A DNA stretch of 64,000 nt from Azohydromonas caseinilytica. Its GTDB lineage: Bacteria; Pseudomonadota; Gammaproteobacteria; Burkholderiales; Burkholderiaceae_C. The stretch is from contig NZ_JABBFW010000001.1 of assembly GCF_012927045.1 (NCBI RefSeq), positions 372,001-436,000 on the forward strand. The letters run 5' to 3'. The notes under the pieces were generated by a model. It searched no databases. It saw only the letters and a program-made list of their open reading frames with translations, and had not been told where the DNA came from. Positions within the stretch are counted from its first letter, which is position 1. The number at the start of each line of letters is the position of its first letter. Shown here in pieces: positions 55,475-64,000 of this stretch. A program made the position numbers and the translations under genes.

Positions 55475-57367
55475 TCAGGCCATCTCGGCCGGCGCGCCGC
55501 GCGCAGGCGCCGGGGCCGGTGCCACGCGGGCGTCCAGCCCGATCGACGCCACCGGCGGCGCGACGCCGCCGGCGCGCAGCAGCGGGCCCAGGCGCTGTGC
55601 CGGCAGCGGATGGGCCAGCAGGAAGCCCTGGTACAGGTCGCAGCCCAGCGCCACCAGCCGCTGCTGGTCCTCCACGCGCTCCACGCCCTCGGCCACCACG
55701 CGCATGTCCATGGCGTGGGCCACGCGCACCATGGTCTCCACCAGCAGCGCGGCGTCCTCGCGCCGGGCCAGGCCGTCCACGAAGACGCGGTCGATCTTGA
55801 GCTTGGCGCAGCGCAGCCGCAGCAGGTAGGCCAGCGAGCTGTAGCCGGTGCCGAAATCGTCGATGGCCAGCGCATAGCCGCGCGCCTGCAGCGCCCGCAC
55901 GATGGAGTCGGGGCTGTCCAGGTCCTCGAACACCGTGGTCTCGGTCAGCTCGAACTCCACTTCCTGCGGCGTGAGGTTGAGCCGGTCGAGCTGCTGCAGG
56001 AAGCGCTCGCGCTGCGTCTCCAGGCGGCACTGGTGCGAGCTCAGGTTCAGCGCCACGGGCGGGCAGCGCAGGCCCTGGTCGGTCCAGGCGTCGATGTCGC
56101 GGCGCAGCTGCTGCATCAGCTCCAGCCCCAGCTCGCCCACCAGGCCCGCCTCCTCCAGCACCGGGATGAACTGCGCCGGCGGCACGCTGCCGCGCTGCGG
56201 GCTGTGCCAGCGCGCCAGGCCCTCCAGCGCCTTGAGCCGGCCCTGCGCGTCGAACACCGGCTGGTAGGCCAGCTCGAACTCCTGGCGCGCCAGCGCCGCG
56301 CGCAGCGCCTGCTCCAGCGCCCGGCGCTCGCGGTGCGCCTCGCCCAGCGTGGCGGTGTAGCGGCTCCAGGTGCCCTTGCCGCCATGCTTGGCCTGGTACA
56401 TCGCCATGTCGGCGCAGGCCATGGCCTCGTCGGCCGTGCCCGCATCCTCGGGCAGCAGCGCCACGCCCAGCGAGACGCCGATCTTGAGCGAGGCGCCCTG
56501 GTACTCGATGCGCCGCGGCAGCTGCTCGACGATGCGCTGCGCCACGGCGTCGGCCACCTGCTCGTCCACCGGCGCGCACAGCAGCACCGCGAACTCGTCG
56601 CCGCCCAGGCGCCCGACCACGTCCTGCGGCCGCACCAGGCGCTGCAGCCGCTGCGCCACGGTGCGCAGCACCACGTCGCCGGCGGCATGGCCGCGGCTGT
56701 CGTTGACGAGCTTGAAGTCGTCCACGTCCACGCACATCAGCACCGCCGGCAGTCCCGTGGCCGCCGCCTCGGCCAGCGCCGCGGCAAAGCGCTCGCGATT
56801 GGCCAGCCCGGTGAGCACGTCGTGGTGCGCGAGGTAGCGCGTGCGCGCGTCGGCCTCGCGCAGCTGCGCGCGCTGGCGCCACGAGCCCAGCATCACCACG
56901 CCCAGCGACAGCACCATGATCAGCACCGCCGCGCCCAGCACCGTGGCCAGCGCGCGCCACACCGGCGCCTGGTAGGCCTGCACCTGCAGCCGGCCCACGG
57001 CGATGCCGCTGGAGAGCACGGGCACCTCGGTGAAGACGCGCCCGCCCTGGCGCTCCAGCCACTGCGGCGGCTCGTCGCGGCGGAACTGCGCCAGCGCCTG
57101 GCCGTTGTGGCGCTGCAGCTGCGCCGAGGCCACCGCCGGCGCGGCCTTGAACGCCTCCAGCAGCGCCAGCGCCTCGGCCGAGTCCTCGAACACCACCGCC
57201 GCCGCGGCCGTGCGCGCCACCAGCTCGGCCTGCGTGCGCAGCGCCTCGCGGTGCCGCGTGTCGAGCTGCACGAACTCGAACAGCCCCAGCAGCAGCACCA
57301 CCATCAGCATGGCGATGCACGCCAGCAGCGTGTCCCCGCTGCGGCGCAGCAGCAGTCCTCCGGTCAT
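55475..57367 (-). CDS. GGDEF-EAL cyclic-di-GMP protein with CHASE8-like sensor
   Basis: A 630-residue inner-membrane protein. Its layout is TM1 (about 12-32), a periplasmic CHASE8-like domain (33-135; ARTAAAAVVFEDSAEALALL), TM2 (140-162), GGDEF (about 175-340) and EAL (about 350-595). The cyclase motif RLGGDEF (255-259) and the I-site RxxD (246-249, RPQD) are intact. In the EAL domain the signature reads EGL (Glu382) instead of EAL. Other metal and catalytic positions are present: Asn441, ELTET, DDFGTGYSS (503-511), Lys524 and Glu560. Both activities therefore look possible. The ATG overlaps the upstream yfiR stop by four bases. It is predicted to be controlled by YfiR, as YfiN is. Confidence 0.92.
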   Translation of the reverse strand: MTGGLLLRRSGDTLLACIAMLMVVLLLGLFEFVQLDTRHREALRTQAELVARTAAAAVVFEDSAEALALLEAFKAAPAVASAQLQRHNGQALAQFRRDEPPQWLERQGGRVFTEVPVLSSGIAVGRLQVQAYQAPVWRALATVLGAAVLIMVLSLGVVMLGSWRQRAQLREADARTRYLAHHDVLTGLANRERFAAALAEAAATGLPAVLMCVDVDDFKLVNDSRGHAAGDVVLRTVAQRLQRLVRPQDVVGRLGGDEFAVLLCAPVDEQVADAVAQRIVEQLPRRIEYQGASLKIGVSLGVALLPEDAGTADEAMACADMAMYQAKHGGKGTWSRYTATLGEAHRERRALEQALRAALARQEFELAYQPVFDAQGRLKALEGLARWHSPQRGSVPPAQFIPVLEEAGLVGELGLELMQQLRRDIDAWTDQGLRCPPVALNLSSHQCRLETQRERFLQQLDRLNLTPQEVEFELTETTVFEDLDSPDSIVRALQARGYALAIDDFGTGYSSLAYLLRLRCAKLKIDRVFVDGLARREDAALLVETMVRVAHAMDMRVVAEGVERVEDQQRLVALGCDLYQGFLLAHPLPAQRLGPLLRAGGVAPPVASIGLDARVAPAPAPARGAPAEMA

Positions 57368-57918
57368 GGCATGCCCTCCGCACGCACGAAGCGCGCCAGC
57401 CGCAGCAGACGCGCATTGATCTCCAAGCCCGCGCGGCGCGCGGCCTGCAGCTCGATATCGAAGACGATGCGGCCCTGCTGCGGCTGCAGGTTGAGCATCA
57501 CGCCGCGCTCGGTCAGGCCATGGCTGTCGCCCACCCACAGCAGCGCGCGCGGCAGCGACGCGGGCAGCACGGCCTCGGGGCCGACATAGGCGATGTGGCA
57601 GCCCGTGATGGGAACGGCCGGCGGCGGCGCCGCGCCGCGGCGCAGCTCGATGCGCCGGCCGTTGAGCGCCGTGCCCTCCCAGCCGCGCAGCGTGTCGGCC
57701 AGCGGCCCCGGCGCCAGCAGGCACAGCTGCAGCGGCTGCGCGGGCGCCACCTCGGCGGGCCACTCCACGAACTGCAGCGCGCGCCACAGGATCTGTGCCT
57801 TGAGCTCGGCCTCGGGCAACGGCTGGGCCAGCGCCAGCGCCGCGCCCAGCGCCAGCGCCAGCAGCGCGCCCAGGCCGCGACCGCAGCACAACGAGGGCAG
57901 GACGGTGCAGCAGGCCAC
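57364..57918 (-). CDS. YfiR-family periplasmic protein (two-cysteine form)
   Basis: A 184-residue secreted protein; the signal covers about residues 12-32 (GLGALLALALGAALALAQ). The YfiR/DUF4154 domain shows KAQILWRALQFVEWP, LCLLAPGPLADTL, GRRIELRRG, TGCHIAYVG and LEINARLLRLARFV. Cys66 and Cys107 match the positions of the conserved YfiR disulfide (41 residues apart; about 39 in P. aeruginosa YfiR). It starts six bases after the receptor stop and overlaps the GGDEF-EAL gene by four bases, so all three genes are tightly coupled. Confidence 0.87.
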   Translation of the reverse strand: MACCTVLPSLCCGRGLGALLALALGAALALAQPLPEAELKAQILWRALQFVEWPAEVAPAQPLQLCLLAPGPLADTLRGWEGTALNGRRIELRRGAAPPPAVPITGCHIAYVGPEAVLPASLPRALLWVGDSHGLTERGVMLNLQPQQGRIVFDIELQAARRAGLEINARLLRLARFVRAEGMP

Positions 57919-57924
57919 GGCGCT

Positions 57925-59931
57925 TCAGAAGGCCTGCTGCCAGGACAGCTCGAGGCGCCGGCGCTCCTGCGGGATGCGCGCGAGCTGCACCTCCACCGGC
58001 GTTGCCGGGTCCCAGATCCGCTCATCGGTGAGGTTGAGCGCGCGCAGCCCCAGGCTGCGGCCCGGCGCGGGCTGCCACTGCAGCACCGCATCGACCGTGC
58101 CCTGCGCCGGCAGCAGCGGCGAGCGCCGCCCCAGCGCCTGTGCCTGCAGCCCGGCGGACCAGGACGGCGCCAGCGGCGCCAGCACATGGCCCTTGGCGAT
58201 CCAGCGCGGCGCGTCGCCCTGCCGGCCCTGGCCGTCGCGCACCTGCTGCAGCGTGACGCTGCCGCGCAGCTGCCACCCGGCGGCCGGGCGCCACTCGCCC
58301 TCCACGTCCAGCCCGCGCGTGCGCAGCCGCGACATGTTGCGGTACTGCCCCACCCGCTCGCCCACCAGCTCGATCAGGTCGCGCAGCCGGTCGCGGTACA
58401 GGCTCACGGCCAGGCGGCCGTGCGTCCCGACGCTGCGCTCCCAGGCCAGCGCCACGGTGCGGATGTGCTCGGCCCGCAGCCCCGGGTTGGCCCGCTGCGC
58501 CATGCCGCCGTCGTCATAGAAGCGCTCGGCCAGGTTCGGCACCCGGAAGCCCTGGCCGTACAGCAGCTTGACGGCCTGCGGCGCGCTGGGCCGCCACACC
58601 AGCGCCAGGCGCGGCGACAGCGCGGCGCCATGGTCCTGCACCCGGTCCACGCGCGCGCCGCCGGTCAGCGCCCACTGCTCGGCCAGGCGCCACTGGTCCT
58701 GCGCGTACAGCGCGGCCTGGGTCTGCGTGTCGCGCCGCCACAGGATCGGGGCGCCGCCACCGACGTCGAAGTTGCGCTGCACGGCGTCGAACACATGCCG
58801 CCCCTCCACGCCCAGCGTGAGCTGGTGGTTGAGCCAGCCCCGCCACTGCAGCCGCACGTCCGCCCCCAGCCAGCGGCCATCGAGCTCGTCGCGGTTGAGC
58901 CACGGCGCCCGCGGCTCGCCGTACACGTAGTCGCCCTGGAACCGGCTGGCCGACAGGTTCAGCCGCGTGCTGGCGCGCCAGTCGCCGCGCCAGGCGCCGT
59001 CCCAGGCCACTTCGGCGTAGTCGTAGCGGTCGACGTAGCGGTTGCCGGCCACGCCGGGCAGCGTGCCGTAGGCGGCGATGGCCGAGTCCTTGACCCGCTC
59101 CTGGCTCACCAGGGTCAGCCGCCAGTCTCCGCGGCGCCATTTCAGGAACAGGCTGCGGTAGCGCGTGCCGTCCAGGCCGGCCACGCGCCCGTCCGGGGCG
59201 GCGGGGCCGGCCAGCGCCGGGTCCTGCAGCGTCTCGCCGTCGCTGGCGTGGAGCGCCAGGCCGGCGAACAGGTCCGCGTCGCCCTCGTTCCAGCCGTAGT
59301 TGAGCACCGCGTCGCGCGTGCCGAAGCTGCCCGCGCCCACGCGCAGCCGCACCCCCGGCGCGTCGGCCCCGTCGAGCGTGACGGCATTGACCACGCCCAG
59401 CAGCGCGTTGGAGCCGTACACCGAGGAGGCCGGGCCGCTGACCAGCTCCAGCCGCTTGACCCAGTCGGCCACGATCGGGAACTCCCAGCCCGGCAGCGCC
59501 TGGTCGAAGAGCGCGTCGTTGACGCGGTAGCCGTCGATGCTCATGAGCAGCCGCGCGTTGTAGTCGCCCGGGCGGCTCAGGCCGCGCAGGCCCACGCGGC
59601 CGTAATCGCGCGTGGTGCCGAGGTAGATGCCCGGCAGCCGCTCCAGCATCTCGCCCACGGTGCGGTGCCCCAGCGCCGCGGTCTCGGCGCGGTGGATGGT
59701 GCTGACCACCGCCGGCGCGTCCAGCGCCGACTCCAGCAGGCGCGAGGCGCCTTCGACCTCGGTGTCGAGCAGCGCCTCCAGGTCCTGCAGCGCGGCGCTG
59801 TCGTGCCCGGCCCAGGCCGTGCCCGCCGCCAGGGCGGACAGCAGGACCACGACAGCGGCGGGGGCGGAACGGGAGGTCAAGGTGCGGGAGTCCGGAGCGC
59901 CCACGCCGGGGCGGCACGGGACAACCCGCAT
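57925..59931 (-). CDS. TonB-dependent receptor of a TBDR-YfiR-GGDEF/EAL cassette
   Basis: A 668-residue outer-membrane receptor. The signal peptide is at about 20-42 (APAAVVVLLSALAAGTAWAG). The pre-plug stretch LQDLEALLDTEVEGASR resembles that of the first cassette's receptor. The plug has RTVGEMLERLPGIYLGTTRD, RLLMSIDGYRVNDALFDQAL and LELVSGPASSVYGSNALLGV. The barrel ends in a hydrophobic, Phe-terminated strand, LELSWQQAF, as is typical of outer-membrane proteins. It is the first gene of the minus-strand cassette. The 271-base gap upstream (59932-60202) has an A/T-richer stretch near 60000-60060 that may hold its promoter. Confidence 0.9.
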   Translation of the reverse strand: MRVVPCRPGVGAPDSRTLTSRSAPAAVVVLLSALAAGTAWAGHDSAALQDLEALLDTEVEGASRLLESALDAPAVVSTIHRAETAALGHRTVGEMLERLPGIYLGTTRDYGRVGLRGLSRPGDYNARLLMSIDGYRVNDALFDQALPGWEFPIVADWVKRLELVSGPASSVYGSNALLGVVNAVTLDGADAPGVRLRVGAGSFGTRDAVLNYGWNEGDADLFAGLALHASDGETLQDPALAGPAAPDGRVAGLDGTRYRSLFLKWRRGDWRLTLVSQERVKDSAIAAYGTLPGVAGNRYVDRYDYAEVAWDGAWRGDWRASTRLNLSASRFQGDYVYGEPRAPWLNRDELDGRWLGADVRLQWRGWLNHQLTLGVEGRHVFDAVQRNFDVGGGAPILWRRDTQTQAALYAQDQWRLAEQWALTGGARVDRVQDHGAALSPRLALVWRPSAPQAVKLLYGQGFRVPNLAERFYDDGGMAQRANPGLRAEHIRTVALAWERSVGTHGRLAVSLYRDRLRDLIELVGERVGQYRNMSRLRTRGLDVEGEWRPAAGWQLRGSVTLQQVRDGQGRQGDAPRWIAKGHVLAPLAPSWSAGLQAQALGRRSPLLPAQGTVDAVLQWQPAPGRSLGLRALNLTDERIWDPATPVEVQLARIPQERRRLELSWQQAF

Positions 59932-60100
59932 ACATCGGCAGCGCGAGGGCCGGCTTAAGCGCGCGGCCCGGCCTGGAGACAGGAATCGGCGCCGGATTGT
60001 CCAGAAAAACCAAACAATGCCCTCATGTATTAAGGGTCTTGTTCAGGAAAGCTGACCAATCCACGGCAGCACGCCGGCTCAAGCGTCCGCCCCCTGCCCC

Positions 60101-60126
60101 GTCATGCCCGCTCAGGCGGGCATGAC
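60101..60126. repeat. Short palindromic unit related to the dispersed element arms
   Basis: GTCATGCCCGC, loop, and GCGGGCATGAC form a 26-base near-perfect palindrome. It resembles the arms of the elements at 44332 and 51404 (GTCATCCCCGCGCAGGCGGG). It may be a solo arm, and it may also act as a transcription block between the receptor gene and rep. Confidence 0.7.
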
Positions 60127-60202
60127 GACATTGCTTCCACGGCCTGCTTCGCCGTTCGGCCGCCTTGAGCTTTCCCTGGGCAGCGCCAGGGCTGCACGGA
60201 CT

Positions 60203-62251
60203 TCACCCCGCCGCCTGCCCGCTGCGCGCCGCGAGCTGCGCGCGCAGCTTCTTGAGCCGTTCGCGCGGGTCCTCCTTGGTGGCGGATTCGTGCAGCTTCA
60301 TCTCGGCGATGAAGCGGCTGGGCGCGGCCTGCACCGTCTCGCGCCCGCGCTTGCGCCGGCGCAGCACGCTCACCGCCAGGGTGCGGCGCGCACGCGTGAT
60401 GCCCACGTACATCAGCCGCCGCTCCTCCTCCAGCCGCTCGGCCGTCATGTCCTCGTCCTCGCTGCGGAAAGGCAACAAGCCCTCGTTGACGCCGGCCAGC
60501 ACCACGTGCGGCCACTCCAGGCCCTTGGAGGCGTGCAGCGTGGACAGCGTCACCACGTCCTGCTCGGTGCCGCGCTCGGCCAGGCTGATGATCACGCTGA
60601 TGCTCTGCGCCACCTCCAGCACCGTCTTCTTCTCGCTCTCGAAGGTGCCGCCCTCCTGCGTGATCTCGCCGCCGCAGCGCCGCGCCACCCAGTCCACGAA
60701 GTCGATGACGTTGTTCCAGCGCGCCGCGGCCAGCTTCTCGCTGTCCTCGCCGTCATGGAGGTGCTTCTCGTAGCCGATGTCCGTCAGCCACTCCAGCAGC
60801 AGCGCCCGGGCGTCCTCGTTGCCGCTGGTGTGGCGGGCGCGGTACTCGAACTCGTTGACGTAGCGACCGAACTCGTGGAGGGAGTCGATGGCCTTGCGGT
60901 TGAGCGCCGTGGGCAGGCTCTCGGCAAACAGCGCCTCGAACATGGACAGCTTCCACTTGCCCGCGAACTCGCCCAGCGCCGCCAGCGTCTGGTGGCCGAT
61001 GCCGCGCTTGGGCGTGGTGACGGCGCGCAGGAAGGCCGGGTCGTCGTCCTGGTTGACCAGCAGGCGCAGCCAGGCGCAGAGGTCCTTGATCTCCGCCCGG
61101 TCGAAGAAGCTCTGGCCGCCCGAGACCTTGTAGGGAATCTGCGCTGCGCGCAGCTTCTGCTCGAACACGCGCGCCTGGTGGTTGGCGCGGTACAGGATGG
61201 CGAAGTCGGCGAACTTCAGCTCCGCCCCGCCCTGGGCGCGGATGCTCTGGATGAAGGCCACGGCGCGCTCGGCCTCGTGCTCCTCGCCGTCGCACTCCAC
61301 CAGCCGCACCGGCTCGCCGTCGCCGAACTCGCTCCACAGCTTCTTCTCGAAGATCTTGGGATTGGCGGCGATGACGTTGTTGGCCGCGCGCAGGATCGCG
61401 CCGGTGGAGCGGTAGTTCTGCTCCAGCGGAATGATCTTGAGCTGGGTGAAATCCTCCGGCAGCCGGCGCAGGTTCTCGATGGTGGCGCCGCGCCAGCCGT
61501 AGATGCTCTGGTCGTCGTCGCCCACCGCCGTGAAGTGGCCGCGCAAACGGTCGTCGGGATGGTCCACCAGCGCCTTGAGCAGCTCGTACTGCACCGAGTT
61601 GGTGTCCTGGTACTCGTCCACCAGCACGTGGCGGAAGGTCTCCTGCCACTTGCGCCGTGCCTCCTCATCGGTCTGCAGCAGCTTCAAGGGCAGGCCGATG
61701 AGGTCGTCGAAGTCCACCGCCTGGTAGGCCGAAAGGCGCTCCTCGTACAGGCGCATCACGCGGGCGGCGACCTCCTCTTCCGCGTTCTGCGCGGCGGCCA
61801 TGGCCGTCGAGCTGTTGAGGCCCTGGTTCTTCCAGAGGCTGATGGTCCATTGCCACTGGCGCGCGGTCTTGTTGTCGGTGCTGCCGCCGATGTCGCGCAG
61901 CACGCCCAGCACGTCGTCGGAGTCCAGGATGGAAAACTGCGCCTTCAGGCCCAGCCGCGCGCCGTCCTCGCGCAGCAGGCGCACACCCAGGGAGTGGAAG
62001 GTGCTCACCACCAGGTCGCGCGCGGCGCGCGCGCCCACCAGGCCCTTGGCGCGCTCGCGCATCTCCTGCGCCGCCTTGTTGGTGAAGGTGATGGCCGCGA
62101 TCTGTTTCGGTTCCAGCCCGTGCTGCAGCAGCCGGGCGATCTTGTGCGTGATCACCCGCGTCTTGCCCGAACCCGCCCCGGCCAGCACCAGGCACGGGCC
62201 TGCTAGATGGTGGACGGCTTCGAGCTGGGCGGGATTGAGGGTGTCGGCCAT
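60203..62251 (-). CDS. rep: ATP-dependent DNA helicase Rep
   Basis: An SF1A 3'-5' helicase that helps replication forks pass protein blocks. The 682 residues hold motif I GAGSGKT (about 24), TFTNKAAQEM, motif II DEYQDTN, motif III VGDDDQSIYGWRGA, motif IV LEQNYRSTG, motif V TLHASKGLEWPHV and motif VI YVGITRARR. The N-terminus MADTLNPAQLEAVHHL and the length are nearer to Rep than to UvrD, which is longer. The ATG at 62251 is preferred over an extension of 45 residues rich in Ala and Pro. UvrD-like function cannot be excluded, because the two families overlap. Confidence 0.92.
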   Translation of the reverse strand: MADTLNPAQLEAVHHLAGPCLVLAGAGSGKTRVITHKIARLLQHGLEPKQIAAITFTNKAAQEMRERAKGLVGARAARDLVVSTFHSLGVRLLREDGARLGLKAQFSILDSDDVLGVLRDIGGSTDNKTARQWQWTISLWKNQGLNSSTAMAAAQNAEEEVAARVMRLYEERLSAYQAVDFDDLIGLPLKLLQTDEEARRKWQETFRHVLVDEYQDTNSVQYELLKALVDHPDDRLRGHFTAVGDDDQSIYGWRGATIENLRRLPEDFTQLKIIPLEQNYRSTGAILRAANNVIAANPKIFEKKLWSEFGDGEPVRLVECDGEEHEAERAVAFIQSIRAQGGAELKFADFAILYRANHQARVFEQKLRAAQIPYKVSGGQSFFDRAEIKDLCAWLRLLVNQDDDPAFLRAVTTPKRGIGHQTLAALGEFAGKWKLSMFEALFAESLPTALNRKAIDSLHEFGRYVNEFEYRARHTSGNEDARALLLEWLTDIGYEKHLHDGEDSEKLAAARWNNVIDFVDWVARRCGGEITQEGGTFESEKKTVLEVAQSISVIISLAERGTEQDVVTLSTLHASKGLEWPHVVLAGVNEGLLPFRSEDEDMTAERLEEERRLMYVGITRARRTLAVSVLRRRKRGRETVQAAPSRFIAEMKLHESATKEDPRERLKKLRAQLAARSGQAAG

Positions 62252-62417
62252 GAGGGAGGCGGGAGGGAACGGCGGGGCGGGAGGCGCGGGGGCGGAGGCC
62301 GCCGTGAGGACGACGGGGGCCGCGCAAAGCGGCGCGCATGATAGCCAAGGCCCCGGCGAGGCGTCGCCGTAAGGGCAGCGCCGCAAGGACGGCGCGGCCG
62401 GCCCCCGTGCGCGAGGC

Positions 62418-63359
62418 TCAGCCGCCTTCGCGCAGCGTGGCGAAAAACCGGTTCGGATAATCCGTGATGATTCCCGTCACCCGCTCGGCCGCCAGCGCCT
62501 TGAATTTACGGATTTCGTTGCAGGTCCATACGAAGGTCATTTTTCCCTGCGCCCGCACCTCGCGCAGCCCCGAGGGTTCAAGCTCCCCGCGGACCGATCC
62601 AAAACCCAGGGTGTCGAAATCGTCGTAGCACCCCGGATTGAAGGCGTCGGCGTCCATCAACGCCAGGTATGCGCCCGGCCGGGCCAGGCGGTCGCTGGTC
62701 AGCACGCCGGTGCACAGATCCGGCAGGAGATTCCTGATGTCCAGCAGCTGCCGGTGATCGAAGGAGGATACGAGCACGCTGCGCCGCAGGCCCAAATCCT
62801 CCACGGTGGCGGCCACCTTGGCCGCGATACCAGGATAGAACCTGGGGACGGTCTTGACTTCTATATTGACCAGCAGGTCCAGCTCATACGCCAGTTCCAG
62901 CGCCTCGCGCAGCGTGGGTATCCGGACATGGCCCGAGGAGTATTCCTCGATTTCAGCGCCACTGACATGCTGCCGCAATTCCGGCTCGGAAAGCGACTGC
63001 AGAAAAGGCTGGCGCCCGGCGGCGGGAAGCGCCAGCTCCTTCACATACCAACTGCCCGCATCCAGTTGCCGCAACTGCTCCAGCGTGAAATCGGACAGGA
63101 AATCGCTGCCATGCCCGGGAAATTTCTCTGCCCAATCGGTGCACCGGGCCAGCCGGTCGTCGTGATGCACCACGGGCACGCCATCGCGGCTCAGGTGCAC
63201 ATCCAGCTCGACCATGCCGCAACCCATGGCGGCCGCCTTGCGGAAGGCCGGGAGGGTATTTTCCGGCGCAAAAGCGCGCGCACCGCGGTGGCCGATGCAG
63301 CAGGTCGGGGTGCCGGCATCAATGGTCTGCGCCCCGGATGGGGAAATCAGCTTTCTCAT
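62418..63359 (-). CDS. Glycerophosphodiester phosphodiesterase
   Basis: Hydrolyses glycerophosphodiesters to glycerol-3-phosphate and an alcohol. The 313-residue TIM-barrel protein has the family core GHRGARAFAPENTLPAF (His-Arg-Gly and Glu-Asn-Thr), VELDVHLSRDGVPVVHHD (metal and catalytic residues), and NIEVKT. No signal peptide is seen, so it is probably a cytoplasmic, UgpQ-type enzyme. The ATG at 63359 gives MRKLISPSG. The end of the unidentified partial gene upstream lies 14 bases before it, so the two are likely co-transcribed. Confidence 0.9.
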   Translation of the reverse strand: MRKLISPSGAQTIDAGTPTCCIGHRGARAFAPENTLPAFRKAAAMGCGMVELDVHLSRDGVPVVHHDDRLARCTDWAEKFPGHGSDFLSDFTLEQLRQLDAGSWYVKELALPAAGRQPFLQSLSEPELRQHVSGAEIEEYSSGHVRIPTLREALELAYELDLLVNIEVKTVPRFYPGIAAKVAATVEDLGLRRSVLVSSFDHRQLLDIRNLLPDLCTGVLTSDRLARPGAYLALMDADAFNPGCYDDFDTLGFGSVRGELEPSGLREVRAQGKMTFVWTCNEIRKFKALAAERVTGIITDYPNRFFATLREGG

Positions 63360-63373
63360 GTCTTGCGGCGTCC

Positions 63374-64000
63374 TCAATGCTGGTCCGGCCACACCCAGCG
63401 GCCACTGGCCTGCCAATGATGGTCGAACCACGCGCTGAACGCTTCTATGAAATGCGCGGCGACCTTGGCGTCCCGTCCCTTCGTGAACCGGTCGAGCCGG
63501 ATGTACGGGTTGGGCGAGCCCTTCAACGCCCCGGCTTCCAGGCTGCACAGGCTGATGAATGCCGTGGACTGGTTGATGAGAAAACCGTGCATGCACGGCG
63601 GGGTGGCGTAGGTTCTGCAGGCAAACTCGACTTCGCGCTGCAAAAGCCTGTTCCGGTTCGCCTCCACTCCGAAATACTTCTTGATGCCTCTCTCGGAATT
63701 GAGAGCCGTTTGTGGCGATACCGTTGCGCTCCACAAATCCGCACAAGCTTCGGACTTTTCATCCACCATGATGGAATGCCAGACAATGGATCTGACCACT
63801 CCATTCTCCAGCAACCTTTCATAAACCATTGGCCAAGTGGATTCCATGTCAAGCGCAATATTCTTGATGGTCACCACCCCCTGATTCTTCAGGATTTCAT
63901 TCCTGATCGCCCTGGTCAGTGGATCAGCAATATTCGTCACCCCCAGGGGGGCTTCCACTTCCTCCCCCCAAACAGCCTGCACCTGCTGCGAAATTTCTTT
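63374..64000 (-). CDS. Unrecognised protein, partial (start lies beyond the window)
   Basis: An open frame of at least 208 codons that stays open to the right edge (residues KEISQQVQAVWGEEV at its visible start), so the true start is outside. I do not recognise a family. Visible segments include ILKNQGVVTIKNIALDMEST, SATVSPQTALNSERGIKKYF, FACRTYATPPCMHGFLINQS, and a C-terminus rich in aromatic residues (FSAWFDHHWQASGRWVWP). It has seven cysteines and histidines in a mixed pattern but no classical zinc motif. Base composition is much lower in GC than the rest of the window (26 of 60 bases at 63841-63900), which suggests recent acquisition. It precedes the GDPD gene by 14 bases. Confidence 0.7.
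   Translation of the reverse strand, partial: KEISQQVQAVWGEEVEAPLGVTNIADPLTRAIRNEILKNQGVVTIKNIALDMESTWPMVYERLLENGVVRSIVWHSIMVDEKSEACADLWSATVSPQTALNSERGIKKYFGVEANRNRLLQREVEFACRTYATPPCMHGFLINQSTAFISLCSLEAGALKGSPNPYIRLDRFTKGRDAKVAAHFIEAFSAWFDHHWQASGRWVWPDQH

Noticed and set aside
60104-62206. Open frame of 700 codons antisense to rep
   Set aside because: Mirror frame of a real gene; composition is that of other shadows.

Overview
The window is GC-rich chromosomal DNA, almost certainly from a betaproteobacterium of the order Burkholderiales. The evidence is the tRNA-Tyr/Gly/Thr-tuf-tRNA-Trp-secE-nusG-rplKAJL-rpoBC-rpsL order, a 127-residue SecE, the mltA-apaG-rpe-gph-trpE neighbourhood, and an exosortase-type acyltransferase as found in the Rubrivivax/Leptothrix/Azohydromonas side of the order. 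Genus cannot be fixed from sequence reading alone. No rRNA, phage, transposase or CRISPR array was seen. Coding density is high and most transcription in the first 31 kb runs leftward.

Layout. 1-15.3 kb: information-processing block on the minus strand: a strong promoter (15277-15305), tRNA-Tyr, tRNA-Gly, tRNA-Thr, tuf, tRNA-Trp, secE, nusG, rplK, rplA, an L10-type leader, rplJ, rplL, an attenuator-like hairpin, rpoB, rpoC and its terminator; then a PIN-domain gene on the plus strand and the start of rpsL with its own promoter. 15.3-22.1 kb: ung and the trpE-trpG-ltaE-trpD-trpC cluster (a threonine aldolase gene sits inside the trp genes), preceded by gph. 22.2-24.2 kb: two YsnF/AvaK-type (DUF2382) stress proteins. 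24.3-30.1 kb: a complete thiazole/pyrimidine thiamin operon, thiC-thiO-thiS-thiG-thiDE, under a TPP riboswitch. 30.1-38.1 kb: rpe leftward; then rightward a periplasmic MORN-repeat protein, apaG, a Gcr-family membrane protein, an exosortase-associated acyltransferase and mltA.

38.3-60 kb is the most unusual part. It holds two paralogous three-gene cassettes on opposite strands: TonB-dependent receptor, YfiR-family periplasmic protein, and an inner-membrane signalling protein with a CHASE8-like sensor. In the first cassette (38283-42847) the output is a hybrid histidine kinase; in the second (55475-59931) it is a GGDEF-EAL cyclic-di-GMP protein. I read both as outer-membrane-to-cytoplasm signal relays in which a TonB receptor takes the place of YfiB in the YfiBNR system. 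Between them lie an MFS transporter, a NarL-type two-component pair, an EamA exporter, an Lrp-type regulator divergent from a fused indolepyruvate ferredoxin oxidoreductase, a BON lipoprotein, a lipocalin, and a cytochrome b561-YceI-YceI operon. Two copies of a palindromic dispersed element, inverted relative to each other, bracket the 44.5-51.4 kb part of this stretch.

60.2-64 kb: rep helicase, a glycerophosphodiester phosphodiesterase, and an unrecognised partial gene of clearly lower GC at the right edge, which may mark the border of an acquired segment. Two very small membrane-peptide genes (38 and 26 codons) are also reported.
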